Source: Roseivirga misakiensis (lineage in GTDB: Bacteria > Bacteroidota > Bacteroidia > Cytophagales > Cyclobacteriaceae). From it: 64,000 nt of DNA. Position 1 is the stretch's first letter, and each line of letters begins with the position of its first letter. Below are positions 16,906-25,411 of this stretch, one piece after another. A model generated the notes under the pieces. It saw nothing but the letters and a program-made list of their open reading frames with translations. It was not told the DNA's origin and did no database searches. A program made the position numbers and the translations under genes. The DNA lies in assembly GCF_001747105.1 (NCBI RefSeq), contig NZ_MDGQ01000005.1:1240001-1304000 (forward strand). Reading direction: 5' to 3'.

Positions 16906-16937
16906 TTTTTGCGATAGTGGTGAAAACACTACATTTG
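16906..16937 (+). promoter_or_regulatory. Bacteroidota-type promoter for the TPR lipoprotein gene
   Basis: A -33 element TTTTTG (16906-16911), an 18-bp spacer and a -7 element TACATTTG (16930-16937) match TTG-N(17-23)-TAnnTTTG, 29 bp before the ATG at 16967. The spacer region also carries an imperfect palindrome, TAGTG (16915-16919) with CACTA (16927-16931), which could be an operator. Confidence 0.75.
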
Positions 16938-16966
16938 CGCAGAATTTATTGAGGAGAGAATTTCAA

Positions 16967-17566
16967 ATGAAATATTTAAAGTCAACATGTCTCTTGATTG
17001 CATTGCTAATGTTCACAGCATGCGGTGCCGACGTAACTAGAGAGGCTGACAATTTATATAAGGCTGGAAAGTACAAAGAAGCTATAGTTGCTTACAACGA
17101 ATATATCGATACCAAACCCAAAGATGTGAAGTCTATTTACAACCGCGGTAGAGCATATGAGCAGATAGGTGATTTGGAAAGTGCAAGGAAGGACTTTACA
17201 CGAGTGCTTGATCTAGATATCAATAACCTGAATGCTAATTTGAGTATGGGGCAATATTGGTATGGAAAAAAGGATTTCAACAAAGCAATTGCATTTTTTG
17301 ATAAAGTGATCGAAGTAGATGGGAGAGAATCTATGGCATATCTCTTGAAAGGCCGATCACTTCACCAAAAGGCTGATTTCGACGCAGCTAGAGCTAATTA
17401 TGACCTGGCGATCGACTTTGATAAGAAAAATGCTGAGGCGTTTTTATACCGAGGTGCGCTCAAGATTGTCCAAAATAAGAAGCGCAGTGCATGTAATGAT
17501 TTAAATCGTGCATTAGCACTTGGAGCGCAAGATGCTAAAGCAGCCTTGGCAAAGCACTGTAAATAA
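16967..17566 (+). CDS. TPR lipoprotein
   Basis: A 199-residue lipoprotein. The start at 16967 is supported by GAGGAGAG 8 bp upstream and by the signal peptide that follows. The lipobox ends FTAC at residue 20. The rest consists of about five tetratricopeptide repeats (EADNLYKAGKYKEAIVAYNE, SIYNRGRAYEQIGDLESARK, LLKGRSLHQKADFDAARANY), ending with KRSACNDLNRALALGAQDAK. This C-terminal style is common in Bacteroidota TPR lipoproteins. It likely serves as a protein-interaction scaffold in the periplasm, but partners are unknown. Confidence 0.88.
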   Translation: MKYLKSTCLLIALLMFTACGADVTREADNLYKAGKYKEAIVAYNEYIDTKPKDVKSIYNRGRAYEQIGDLESARKDFTRVLDLDINNLNANLSMGQYWYGKKDFNKAIAFFDKVIEVDGRESMAYLLKGRSLHQKADFDAARANYDLAIDFDKKNAEAFLYRGALKIVQNKKRSACNDLNRALALGAQDAKAALAKHCK

Positions 17567-17708
17567 TTACTAGAGTGTTCCACTTTGGGACTAACCTTTT
17601 GAACTTTTTATTAGAGTTTATAAATTGGACGCTACGACGAAGCAACTAATCAGTCGTTGCGTGCGTCTGTTTATCAGATTAGAAAACTAATTATTAACTC
17701 AAACTCAA

Positions 17709-18128
17709 ATGAAAAGATTAACAACAACTACCAAAGCATTACTAATGGCCGCTTTATTCTTGGCAGCCGTGGCATTTCCAACACAGCAAAGTATCTCACA
17801 AACTGCCGATATTGAGGTAGTTAAGCAAGATAAATATAGCCCTGTAGGCGTGTGGACTTACAAAGTGAGCACTCCTGACGGTGACTTAGAGGATGAAATG
17901 ACAATCTCTAAGAATGATGAAGGTGCATTCGAAGTATCGATCGAAAGTGATGTGTATGGTACTTTGGAATTAGAAGACATTACCTTCGAGAAAATGGTAA
18001 TGGAAGCTTCTGTAGACCTTAATGGTGATAGCGTAGCTTTCGAGTTCGAATTTGATGGTGATTCTATGGAGGGCATGGTATATGCCGGAGAAGATGAGCT
18101 TTCTATCACTGCCGAAAGAAAAAAATAA
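17709..18128 (+). CDS. Small secreted acidic protein, tandem paralogue 1
   Basis: A 139-residue protein with a signal peptide (MKRLTTTTKALLMAALFLAA, cleavage near residue 31). The mature part is acidic and begins with an invariant-looking YSPVGVWTYKVSTPDGDLED, followed by alternating short beta-strands, MTISKNDEGAFEVSIES, and ending SITAERKK. The next gene is a clear paralogue. I do not recognise a named family; the pattern fits a small beta-barrel. The 5' leader contains a partial hairpin, with GACGC/GCGTC and GCAAC/GTTGC arms at 17628-17667. Confidence 0.8.
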   Translation: MKRLTTTTKALLMAALFLAAVAFPTQQSISQTADIEVVKQDKYSPVGVWTYKVSTPDGDLEDEMTISKNDEGAFEVSIESDVYGTLELEDITFEKMVMEASVDLNGDSVAFEFEFDGDSMEGMVYAGEDELSITAERKK

Positions 18129-18155
18129 GCAAGAAATTATTTCAAATAATATGAA

Positions 18156-18182
18156 AGAGGGAGTGTTTTAACTCCCTTTTTT
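18156..18182 (+). terminator. Intrinsic terminator between the tandem paralogues
   Basis: AGGGAGT (18158-18164), loop GTTTTA and ACTCCCT (18171-18177) followed by TTTTT. It separates the two paralogous genes so each has its own transcript end. Confidence 0.85.
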
Positions 18183-18241
18183 ATGCATATATTAAAGCTG
18201 AAATTAACCAGCATACATACAAGAAACGTAAGTAATTTATT

Positions 18242-18670
18242 ATGAAGAAATTATTGATAGCCTGCAGAGTAGCACTTTTTGCGGCCCTAATACTCTCTGT
18301 TCCTGCCTACTCAAATGGAGCGAACGAGGCTAAAGAGATTAAGAAAGAGAATTCAAAAGTGATCGCTTATGACCCAAGTGGTACATGGGTCGCAGAAGTT
18401 GAAGTACCTGGCCAAACAGTCGAATTGATTATCACTATTTCAAAAGATGACGATGGCGATTTTGAAGTTTCAATGGAAGACACCACCGACAATGAAACAG
18501 TTGAAATGGAAGATATTTCATTTGATGAAGAAGAAATGACGATGACAGGTGAAGTTGATGCTGATGGTACTACAATTGAAGTAGAACTAGAGTTTGATGA
18601 GGATGAGATTTCTGGAACTCTTAAGGCTGAAGGCTTAGAAATGAAACTCACAGGTGAGCGCGAGAATTAA
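18242..18670 (+). CDS. Small secreted acidic protein, tandem paralogue 2
   Basis: A 142-residue secreted protein with an N-terminal signal (MKKLLIACRVALFAALILSV). The mature part shares the layout of the preceding gene: an initial YDPSGTWVAEVEVPGQTVEL, then IITISKDDDGDFEVSMED, a very acidic second half (FDEEEMTMTGEVDADGTTIE) and the ending LKLTGER-like tail. The shared segments show an old tandem duplication. Function is unknown. The high Asp/Glu content may bind cations, which is speculative. Confidence 0.8.
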   Translation: MKKLLIACRVALFAALILSVPAYSNGANEAKEIKKENSKVIAYDPSGTWVAEVEVPGQTVELIITISKDDDGDFEVSMEDTTDNETVEMEDISFDEEEMTMTGEVDADGTTIEVELEFDEDEISGTLKAEGLEMKLTGEREN

Positions 18671-18686
18671 TAAACGATAAACATAG

Positions 18687-18718
18687 AAAAAGGGGAGTCA
18701 GCTGGCTCCCCTTTTTTT
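18687..18718. terminator. Bidirectional intrinsic terminator
   Basis: AAAAAGGGGAG (18687-18697) and CTCCCCTTTTT (18707 onward) form a long stem around TCAGCTGG. The A-tract on one side and T-tract on the other would serve both the secreted gene before it and the convergent nuclease gene after it. Confidence 0.85.
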
Positions 18719-18744
18719 GTGCTTCAGGCTTAACTTTCAGATTA

Positions 18745-19767
18745 CTAGTCAAACCATAATTCTTTGGTAATTCTCATCTCCAATGAATTTTCTAAATCCT
18801 CGGGAATAGTTGGAAAGAAGTCCAGTCCAGTGAGCTCTTCTATTCTGTCTATACTGACCACGTGAGTGCTTAAATCGCTAGCACTTTTTTCGTTTTTTAG
18901 TAAAAAGGCAATCGCCTTGATTCCAGGTTTTTTAATATCCAGTATTACCTTGTAGTAATATTCAGGAATAGAAACTTCTTCCTTACCTATTGATTTTAAA
19001 TTATTATTTAATACCGGACCCGTAATTACATATAATTCAGTGTGTTCTGAAGCCCAATTTCTTACCTGCTCTTCAAGGTTTTTCCAAATTCCTCGATTAA
19101 AACCTGGTACTTGAGGACTCATATTACTCATGTAGAAAGACTGTGAAAGTGCGAATTCGTCATAAGAGAAATCAGCGGCGGGCGCTAGATGACCACGATC
19201 GTAACCAGAACCTTTATAGTCACTCAAGGTCGCAGATCCAGTTCTAACGCGAGGGTCTTTTCTGAAATCATTTTTACGCTCAAACTTCTCTTGTTTTAAA
19301 CTATCTGCTGACAGTTTGTACGCCACCCAAATCGCTTGTTCGTGCGGTTCACTATACCTAAGGGTGTAATATGGTCGCTCTATGATGGCCTGACCTGTTT
19401 CATACGCTGGCCACATGAAATCGAAAGCAGCTGTGAAATACAAATCAAAGTCATCATACTTGGCAGGGTCAATTGTCTCTGATTCGCTTTGTTCTACTAT
19501 TTCAGGTGTGGATGTAGTAGAATCTTCGGTTGTTGTCGGTTCGACTGCCTTATCTGCATTATCGAAGGAAGGGAGCTCTATTTCCTCTAAGACTTTGGGA
19601 ACCAGCCTACCCTCATTCAGCGCTAACCCTACATACCCAAGGACTATCAGAATCAGCATGCCTAGCGTAAATTTTCCAAGATTGAGCCCTTTTTTGGAGC
19701 TACTTCGGCCTTTGGAATAACGAGTTCGTGATGAGGCTCTACGTTTGGAAGCTGATTTTTTTGCCAT
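18745..19767 (-). CDS. DNA/RNA non-specific endonuclease (NUC1 family), membrane-anchored
   Basis: A 340-residue protein from the ATG at 19767; longer starts would run into the divergent gene. A strongly basic N-terminus (KKSASKRRASSRTRYSKGRS) precedes one transmembrane helix, LGMLILIVLGYVGLAL-like, near residues 37-54. An acidic, Thr/Glu-rich linker follows. The nuclease domain has the DRGH motif (GYDRGHLAPAADF), the His general base, and the Asn region SNMSPQVPGFNRGIWKNLE, which supplies the Mg2+ ligand. It probably cleaves nucleic acids outside the inner membrane for nutrition or defence. It faces the acidic secreted genes convergently. Confidence 0.92.
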   Translation of the reverse strand: MAKKSASKRRASSRTRYSKGRSSSKKGLNLGKFTLGMLILIVLGYVGLALNEGRLVPKVLEEIELPSFDNADKAVEPTTTEDSTTSTPEIVEQSESETIDPAKYDDFDLYFTAAFDFMWPAYETGQAIIERPYYTLRYSEPHEQAIWVAYKLSADSLKQEKFERKNDFRKDPRVRTGSATLSDYKGSGYDRGHLAPAADFSYDEFALSQSFYMSNMSPQVPGFNRGIWKNLEEQVRNWASEHTELYVITGPVLNNNLKSIGKEEVSIPEYYYKVILDIKKPGIKAIAFLLKNEKSASDLSTHVVSIDRIEELTGLDFFPTIPEDLENSLEMRITKELWFD

Positions 19768-19859
19768 TCGATTTTTTGCAATGATAAGGATAAATCGACT
19801 TTTGACGAATGAGTATTTTATTAAATTACATGACTTTTTAAACCCAAATTTATCAACCA

Positions 19860-22800
19860 ATGAATAGTCTTGATCATGTTTATCAGGTGCGTAGTCCTCA
19901 TAAACTAGCCTTAATTGCCTTTTTGTGTTTTTTCTTTACCTCTTTTTCACTTTTCTCCTATACGCCCTGGCAAGATGGAAATGGCGACACGACCGAGACA
20001 GGTCAGGAAAAATTCAAGGATTTACCACTAAAGGCAGAGCGTACCATTAAATTCAATACCAAAGAGGGTACTTGGCTAGCGCTAGATATAAGTCCTGATG
20101 GCAAAACCATTGTTTTTGATATGATGGGTGACCTTTATACCATGCCATTTGCTGGTGGGAAAGCCACGCGCATTACAGATGGTATGGCCTATGATACTCA
20201 GCCAAGGTTTAGCCCCGATGGAAAGCATATCGTTTTTTCTTCCGATAGAAGTGGTAACGACAACATCTGGACGATGGAGTTGGCGACTGAGGAGACAAAG
20301 CAAATTACGAAGAGCCAAAATGAATGGTTCCAGTCAGCCGAGTGGTCTCCAGATGGAGAATACATTGTGGTGTCAAGAGGCCGAAGATCACATAAGTTGT
20401 ACATGTACCACAAAGATGGTGGTGGAGGTTTCCAGCTCATTAAATCTCCAAGTGGGTTAAAAACGATTGAACCTACATTTAGTCCCGATGGCAGATATAT
20501 TTACTATTCAAGACGAAATGGTGCGTGGAATTATAACGCACAATTGCCGCAATATCAGATTGCGGTCTATGATCGCGAAAATGGCCAGAATGCCACAATA
20601 ACCTCTCGTTATGGTTCTGCTTTTTCTCCAACGCTCTCACCAGATGGCCAATGGATGGTTTATGGATCGAGATATGAAGATCAGACGGGTTTAATTCGCC
20701 GAAACTTAAAAACTGGAGATGAGAAATGGTTGGCCTATCCTGTACAGCGTGACGAGCAAGAGTCTATAGCACCACTTGGCGTATTGCCGGCTATGACTTT
20801 TACACCAGATTCTAAAGAGCTTTTGGCCTCATATGGCGGCAAAATCCATCGTATCCCAATCGCAGGAGGTGCAGCCACTGAAATCCCACTAGATGTCGAT
20901 ATGGAATTGGCAATGGGGCCACGGTTGAAGTTTGATTATCCGATTTCTGATGATAAGGACATGATTGTTACGCAGATTCGCGACGCCGTTCCTTCACCAG
21001 ACGGCACTAAACTGGCTTTCACTTCCTTAAATCGCCTTTATGTAATGACAATGCCTGATGGAGCTCCAAATAGATTGAGCGATGCTCAGATGACAGAGGC
21101 ACAGCCTACTTGGTCTCCTGATGGAAAATCTTTGGCTTACGTGACTTGGGAAGATGCTGAAGGAGGAAGTATCTATAAAGTTAATGTAGACGGAAGGCCA
21201 AGACCTGTAAAGCTCACAAAGGAATCAGCTATATACGGTACGCCCGCTTGGCATAAGAATGGAAAGCTTGTTTTCACAAAAGGTAGTGCACAAAACTTGA
21301 AGGACGCGGTAGGGCCAAATGCCCCAAGATCGGCGGAAGACTTAGTTTGGATGTCTGCTGATGGCGGTGATATCAACTTCATTATGAAAACAAATGGGAG
21401 AAGTAATCCACACTTTGTGTCGAGTGATGACAGGATTTACTTGAGTAGTTTCCAAGGGTTAAGTTCCGTCAGGTGGGATGGAACGGATGAAAAAAGACAT
21501 GTAACCATCACGGGGATTACAGTTTATGGCTCAAACCCAGCTGATGATCATTTCCATCATGATGCGATCGGACGTCGCAGACCTGATATACTACCGATGG
21601 ATTTAGATGCTAAGGAAAACAATCCGCCATCTAGAGCCACATGGATTCAGATGGCACCAGCCGGAGATAAAGCATTGGCACAGATCAATAATGACATTTA
21701 TGTGGTTACCGTGCCTAAACTAGGGCAAACCCCAACAATATCAGTCGCTAATCCAACTTCGGCGCAGTTTCCGTCTTGGAAGTTAACTGACATAGGAGGA
21801 GAGTTTCCTGCTTGGTCCAGCGATGCCAAAAAAGTGCACTGGTCTCTCGGGAACTCACATTTTATCTATGATTTAGGAGAGGCTAAGGCCTATGCTGATA
21901 GCGTGACTAACGCGAAGAAAGCCAAGGAGAAAGCTGAAAAAGCCATGTCTAAGGAAGAGAAAGAGAAGCTGAAGGCTGAAGAGGAAGCAAAAACAAAAGA
22001 AGAAAAGGAGGCTGACAAGGCGAAGAAAGCGGATGAAGGTTACAAGGCAAATGAATTCAAAATCGAGATAACCGCTACGAAGGATATTCCTGATGGAATA
22101 GCTTTACTTAAAGGTGCGCGAATCATAACAATGAATGGAGATCAGGTGATTGAAAACGGGGATATTCTCATTGAAAATGCCAGAATAAAAGCAGTTGGAG
22201 AGTCTGGTTCGTTAACGGTTCCTAGAAAAGCGAAAGTGATCGATATGACTGGCAAAACGATCATCCCAGGCATGGTAGATACGCATGCACACATGTGGCC
22301 AGCTTGGGGGATTCACAAGAACCAGGTTTGGGTCTATGCCGCCAATCTAGCTTATGGTGTAACCGCTACTAGAGACCCGCAAACTGCAACGACAGATGTA
22401 CTGACATATGCGGATATGGTAGAAACAGGAGAGATTTTAGGGCCAAGAGTTTATTCAACAGGTCCAGGTGTCGGTTTTTGGATGTACAACCTGAAAAGTT
22501 TAGAACAAACCAAAAAAGTCCTAAGGCAGTACTCTGAGTACTATAATACCAAGACGATTAAAATGTATTTAACGGGAAATAGAAAGGTTCGTCAGTGGAT
22601 CATTCAAGCGTCTAAAGAACAAGAACTTATGCCAACTACCGAAGGGGGCTTAGACTTTAAATTGAATATGACAAACCTTATTGATGGTTATCCTGGTCAT
22701 GAACATGCCTTACCGATACACCCACTCTATAAGGACGTGACTCAAACAGTGGCCGATTCTAAAATGACCTATACGCCGACATTGTTAGTGGCCTATGGTG

Positions 22801-23351
22801 GTCCTTGGGCAGAGAACTATTACTACTCAAGAGAGAATCCGTACCACGACAAAAAACTGCAGTTTTTTACGCCTTATGAAGAGTTAGCACAGAAATCTAG
22901 AAGACGACCGGGATGGTTTATGGATGAAGAACATGCATTTCAGAAACTTGCTAAAGATGTAAATAGTGTTGTTGAAGCTGGTGGACTTGCAGGGGTAGGA
23001 AGCCACGGTCAATTACAAGGACTTGGATTTCATTGGGAGTTGTGGTCTGTTGCATCAGGTGGTATGACGGAAATGAATGCGCTAAAAGTGGCGACTATTC
23101 ATGGTGCTGAGGCAATTGGCCTTGAGAAGGATTTAGGCTCTATTGAGGCTGGTAAACTGGCCGATCTGGTAATTTTAACTGCAAATCCATTGGATAACAT
23201 AAGAAATACAAATTCCATTAGCCATGTGATGAAAAATGGTAGGCTTTACAACGCAAACACGTTAGACGAAGAATATCCGAGGAAAAAGAAGGCTGGTAAG
23301 TTCTATTGGCACTCTGAAAAACCAAATGGATTACCAGGAATAAAGAAATAG
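19860..23351 (+). CDS. TolB-like beta-propeller fused to amidohydrolase
   Basis: A 1163-residue exported protein with a signal segment at about 15-34. Residues 55-680 contain repeated PD40/TolB-type blades (SPDGKTIVFDMMGDLYTMP, RFSPDGKHIVFSSDRSGNDN). Residues about 685-735 are a Lys/Glu/Ala-rich charged helix (KAKEKAEKAMSKEEKEKLKA). The amidohydrolase domain follows from about 745, with the metal-binding VDTHAHMW near residue 806, the later KMYLTG carrying a possible carboxylated Lys, GSHGQLQG and the C-terminal GSIEAGKLADLVILTANP. The reading frame is continuous. It probably hydrolyses a cyclic amide or dipeptide-like substrate in the periplasm; the substrate is unknown. Confidence 0.92.
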   Translation: MNSLDHVYQVRSPHKLALIAFLCFFFTSFSLFSYTPWQDGNGDTTETGQEKFKDLPLKAERTIKFNTKEGTWLALDISPDGKTIVFDMMGDLYTMPFAGGKATRITDGMAYDTQPRFSPDGKHIVFSSDRSGNDNIWTMELATEETKQITKSQNEWFQSAEWSPDGEYIVVSRGRRSHKLYMYHKDGGGGFQLIKSPSGLKTIEPTFSPDGRYIYYSRRNGAWNYNAQLPQYQIAVYDRENGQNATITSRYGSAFSPTLSPDGQWMVYGSRYEDQTGLIRRNLKTGDEKWLAYPVQRDEQESIAPLGVLPAMTFTPDSKELLASYGGKIHRIPIAGGAATEIPLDVDMELAMGPRLKFDYPISDDKDMIVTQIRDAVPSPDGTKLAFTSLNRLYVMTMPDGAPNRLSDAQMTEAQPTWSPDGKSLAYVTWEDAEGGSIYKVNVDGRPRPVKLTKESAIYGTPAWHKNGKLVFTKGSAQNLKDAVGPNAPRSAEDLVWMSADGGDINFIMKTNGRSNPHFVSSDDRIYLSSFQGLSSVRWDGTDEKRHVTITGITVYGSNPADDHFHHDAIGRRRPDILPMDLDAKENNPPSRATWIQMAPAGDKALAQINNDIYVVTVPKLGQTPTISVANPTSAQFPSWKLTDIGGEFPAWSSDAKKVHWSLGNSHFIYDLGEAKAYADSVTNAKKAKEKAEKAMSKEEKEKLKAEEEAKTKEEKEADKAKKADEGYKANEFKIEITATKDIPDGIALLKGARIITMNGDQVIENGDILIENARIKAVGESGSLTVPRKAKVIDMTGKTIIPGMVDTHAHMWPAWGIHKNQVWVYAANLAYGVTATRDPQTATTDVLTYADMVETGEILGPRVYSTGPGVGFWMYNLKSLEQTKKVLRQYSEYYNTKTIKMYLTGNRKVRQWIIQASKEQELMPTTEGGLDFKLNMTNLIDGYPGHEHALPIHPLYKDVTQTVADSKMTYTPTLLVAYGGPWAENYYYSRENPYHDKKLQFFTPYEELAQKSRRRPGWFMDEEHAFQKLAKDVNSVVEAGGLAGVGSHGQLQGLGFHWELWSVASGGMTEMNALKVATIHGAEAIGLEKDLGSIEAGKLADLVILTANPLDNIRNTNSISHVMKNGRLYNANTLDEEYPRKKKAGKFYWHSEKPNGLPGIKK

Positions 23352-23370
23352 AAAGATAAGTCTTAAGTAG

Positions 23371-23413
23371 AGGATCAAGTTTAGGATATATGTCCAATTC
23401 TTGATCCTTTTTT
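23371..23413 (+). terminator. Intrinsic terminator of the propeller/amidohydrolase gene
   Basis: AGGATCAAG (23371-23379) pairs with CTTGATCCT (23400-23408), with a 20-nt loop, followed by a T-rich run. It lies just before the end of the convergent sulfatase gene. Confidence 0.8.
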
Positions 23414-23438
23414 ATTTTTAGGACATCGAGTATATCGT

Positions 23439-24743
23439 TTAACGTCGAATTTGACTTAAAACTGCTTCAAGTGCTGTTTTTGCGTTTTGAGCTTCGTTTG
23501 ATAGCGAATTGTCTAAAAGGTTAGAATCTTCGTAAGGATCCGTAGATAGATCATAAAGTTCTTCTGCACCATCTCCATTCACTATAAGTTTATACTGATC
23601 GTTTCTCACGGTCCACTCATCAGTAGTTTCATCATTAAATTCGGCATAAGTAAAGCCTCGAAAAACATCATTGGGGGAACTTAACAATGGACTAAAGTTT
23701 TTGCTATCCTCGTAAGTCTCGACGTCAATACCAGCAAGGGAAGCAATCGTAGTGAAGAGATCTGTTGAATTTATCAGTGCATTGTCGCTTCCAATTCTGT
23801 TCACGCCATAACCGCTTATAAACATCGGAACATTTATGCCACCTTGATACATCGTTCCTTTAGCTCTTCTTCTACCATATGGAGACTGTGAGACTTGATT
23901 TGGTGTCCCGTTATCACCGATAAATATGACAGCCGTATTCGTTAAGTCATCATCATCAATATTGTCTAGTAGTCGACCAATTTGAAAATCCATTGCCTCT
24001 ATGCTAGCCATATAATAAGGAATTGAGTTAGCATCTATCGAAGCCTGATCTGTTGGAAGATTACCTTGCGAGTGCATGCTTGCAGGAGGCAAGTGAAAAG
24101 GTGAGTGAGGCGCGTTGTATGCTAGCCATAAAAACCAAGGTTTAGTTTGGGCACTTACCCAGTCAATGGCCAAATCAGTGAATTTTGTTGTGACATAGTC
24201 AGTTTCTCTGGATGCAACTCCATCTTCCGTTAGGCTCCAATTGTAATAGTCGGTGACTGCGCCTGAATATAAACCAGCATAATAATCAATGCCCATATCT
24301 TCAGGGTTCAAATTGCCATTAGTTCCGGAAAGGTGCCATTTGCCAACAATAGCGGTTGCATAGCTACTTTCGGTACCTTCATTAATATAGCGCTGTAATG
24401 AAATCTCATTAGGTGAAATTTCATCTCCTGGTGATTTTACACCTGTTGAATAACCGTACTTGCCCGTAAGAATAGTCGCACGGGTAGGAGAGCAAACAGA
24501 GTTTGTCCAGAAGTTATTAAAGGTGATTCCGCTATTTCTTAAACGGTCCAAATGTGGCGTGTTAGCTTTTATGCTACCCTCCGAATAACCACTTAAGGCG
24601 TCTAGACCCAAGTCATCGGCAATAATTAACAGGATATTCGGGCTCGTGACGTTTCCTTGATTTACAGAAGGATCGTCATCATTACTACTGCAGGCGACTA
24701 AAATGTAACAGCAGAACATGGTAAACAGCAAGTGCTTGTTCAT
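23439..24743 (-). CDS. Sulfatase, exported lipoprotein
   Basis: A 434-residue type I sulfatase from the ATG at 24743. A lipobox ends YILVAC, with CSSNDDD after it, whose acidic run resembles a Bacteroidota lipoprotein export signal, so it may be surface-exposed. Metal ligands are in LLIIADDLGLD. The sulfatase motif VCSPTRATILTGKYG has Cys84 in CxPxR, the site of formylglycine formation. Other conserved parts are AIVGKWHLSG, APHSPFHLP and FIGDNG. It probably removes sulfate from algal polysaccharides, but no polysaccharide cluster is nearby and the substrate is unknown. Confidence 0.94.
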   Translation of the reverse strand: MNKHLLFTMFCCYILVACSSNDDDPSVNQGNVTSPNILLIIADDLGLDALSGYSEGSIKANTPHLDRLRNSGITFNNFWTNSVCSPTRATILTGKYGYSTGVKSPGDEISPNEISLQRYINEGTESSYATAIVGKWHLSGTNGNLNPEDMGIDYYAGLYSGAVTDYYNWSLTEDGVASRETDYVTTKFTDLAIDWVSAQTKPWFLWLAYNAPHSPFHLPPASMHSQGNLPTDQASIDANSIPYYMASIEAMDFQIGRLLDNIDDDDLTNTAVIFIGDNGTPNQVSQSPYGRRRAKGTMYQGGINVPMFISGYGVNRIGSDNALINSTDLFTTIASLAGIDVETYEDSKNFSPLLSSPNDVFRGFTYAEFNDETTDEWTVRNDQYKLIVNGDGAEELYDLSTDPYEDSNLLDNSLSNEAQNAKTALEAVLSQIRR

Positions 24744-24856
24744 ACGATTCAATTAACGAGTCTATAGATGGTAATTACATAAAATGGTTTAATTTTTATT
24801 TCATGAATCTAGATCAAGGTATTATTTAAACTGTTGAAAACCATTCGTTTGAGTTA

Positions 24857-25306
24857 CTATACCTCACAAGATGCTTTAATATCAATAAGATCTTGGTTGA
24901 TCGCTTTCAACGTTGCTTTTTTGAAAAGCGGACCCATCACTTTAGTCATTAATTTGGCCATAAAGGTCTGTGGTTGGCCATTGAAGCTCATTTTCAAAAT
25001 AGTACCATTCTCTTGAGCCTCTTCTAGCATTAATTTCGAAATATAAATGGAGCCGTGACTTTCTGCTCTGGTCTGATAATAATGATTTTCTTCTGCATGA
25101 GTTATCCACATGGTTTCCATTGCCGATTTACCGAACATGATTCTAGTTTCACGCCATTTCAAACCGATTAATCCTTCATTCGGCTTTTCTAAAACCTCAA
25201 TATCTTGAATGGCACTTATGCGTGACTTCGCTTCCTCAATATTTGTGATTACTGGCCATATTTTTTCTTTTGGAGCATTGATAAGTATTTGTGCATTAAA
25301 TTCCAT
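24857..25306 (-). CDS. SRPBCC-family protein
   Basis: A 149-residue cytoplasmic protein of the START/Bet v1-like superfamily. The start MEFNAQILINAPKEKIWPVI and following NIEEAKSRISAIQDIEVLEK are typical of polyketide cyclase/dehydratase-like SRPBCC proteins: first beta-strand, then a small helix, then a cavity-lining loop. The final helix FKKATLKAINQDLIDIKASC closes the pocket. Ligand and role are unknown. It lies on the minus strand between the sulfatase and the DUF255 gene. Confidence 0.88.
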   Translation of the reverse strand: MEFNAQILINAPKEKIWPVITNIEEAKSRISAIQDIEVLEKPNEGLIGLKWRETRIMFGKSAMETMWITHAEENHYYQTRAESHGSIYISKLMLEEAQENGTILKMSFNGQPQTFMAKLMTKVMGPLFKKATLKAINQDLIDIKASCEV

Positions 25307-25411
25307 GATCGTTTTTTATGTGGTTGAAAAATGTTTCATAAACCTGCCAATGTCTATGGAAAACCCGTTCATACTTAAGTATGAATCTTAAAAAAAGGGC
25401 CTAGAATTAAC

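Noticed and set aside
21920-22050. Possible assembly error or frameshift joining two genes in the propeller/amidohydrolase protein
   Set aside because: The frame is open and continuous, both domains are complete, and the Lys/Glu stretch is a plausible linker.
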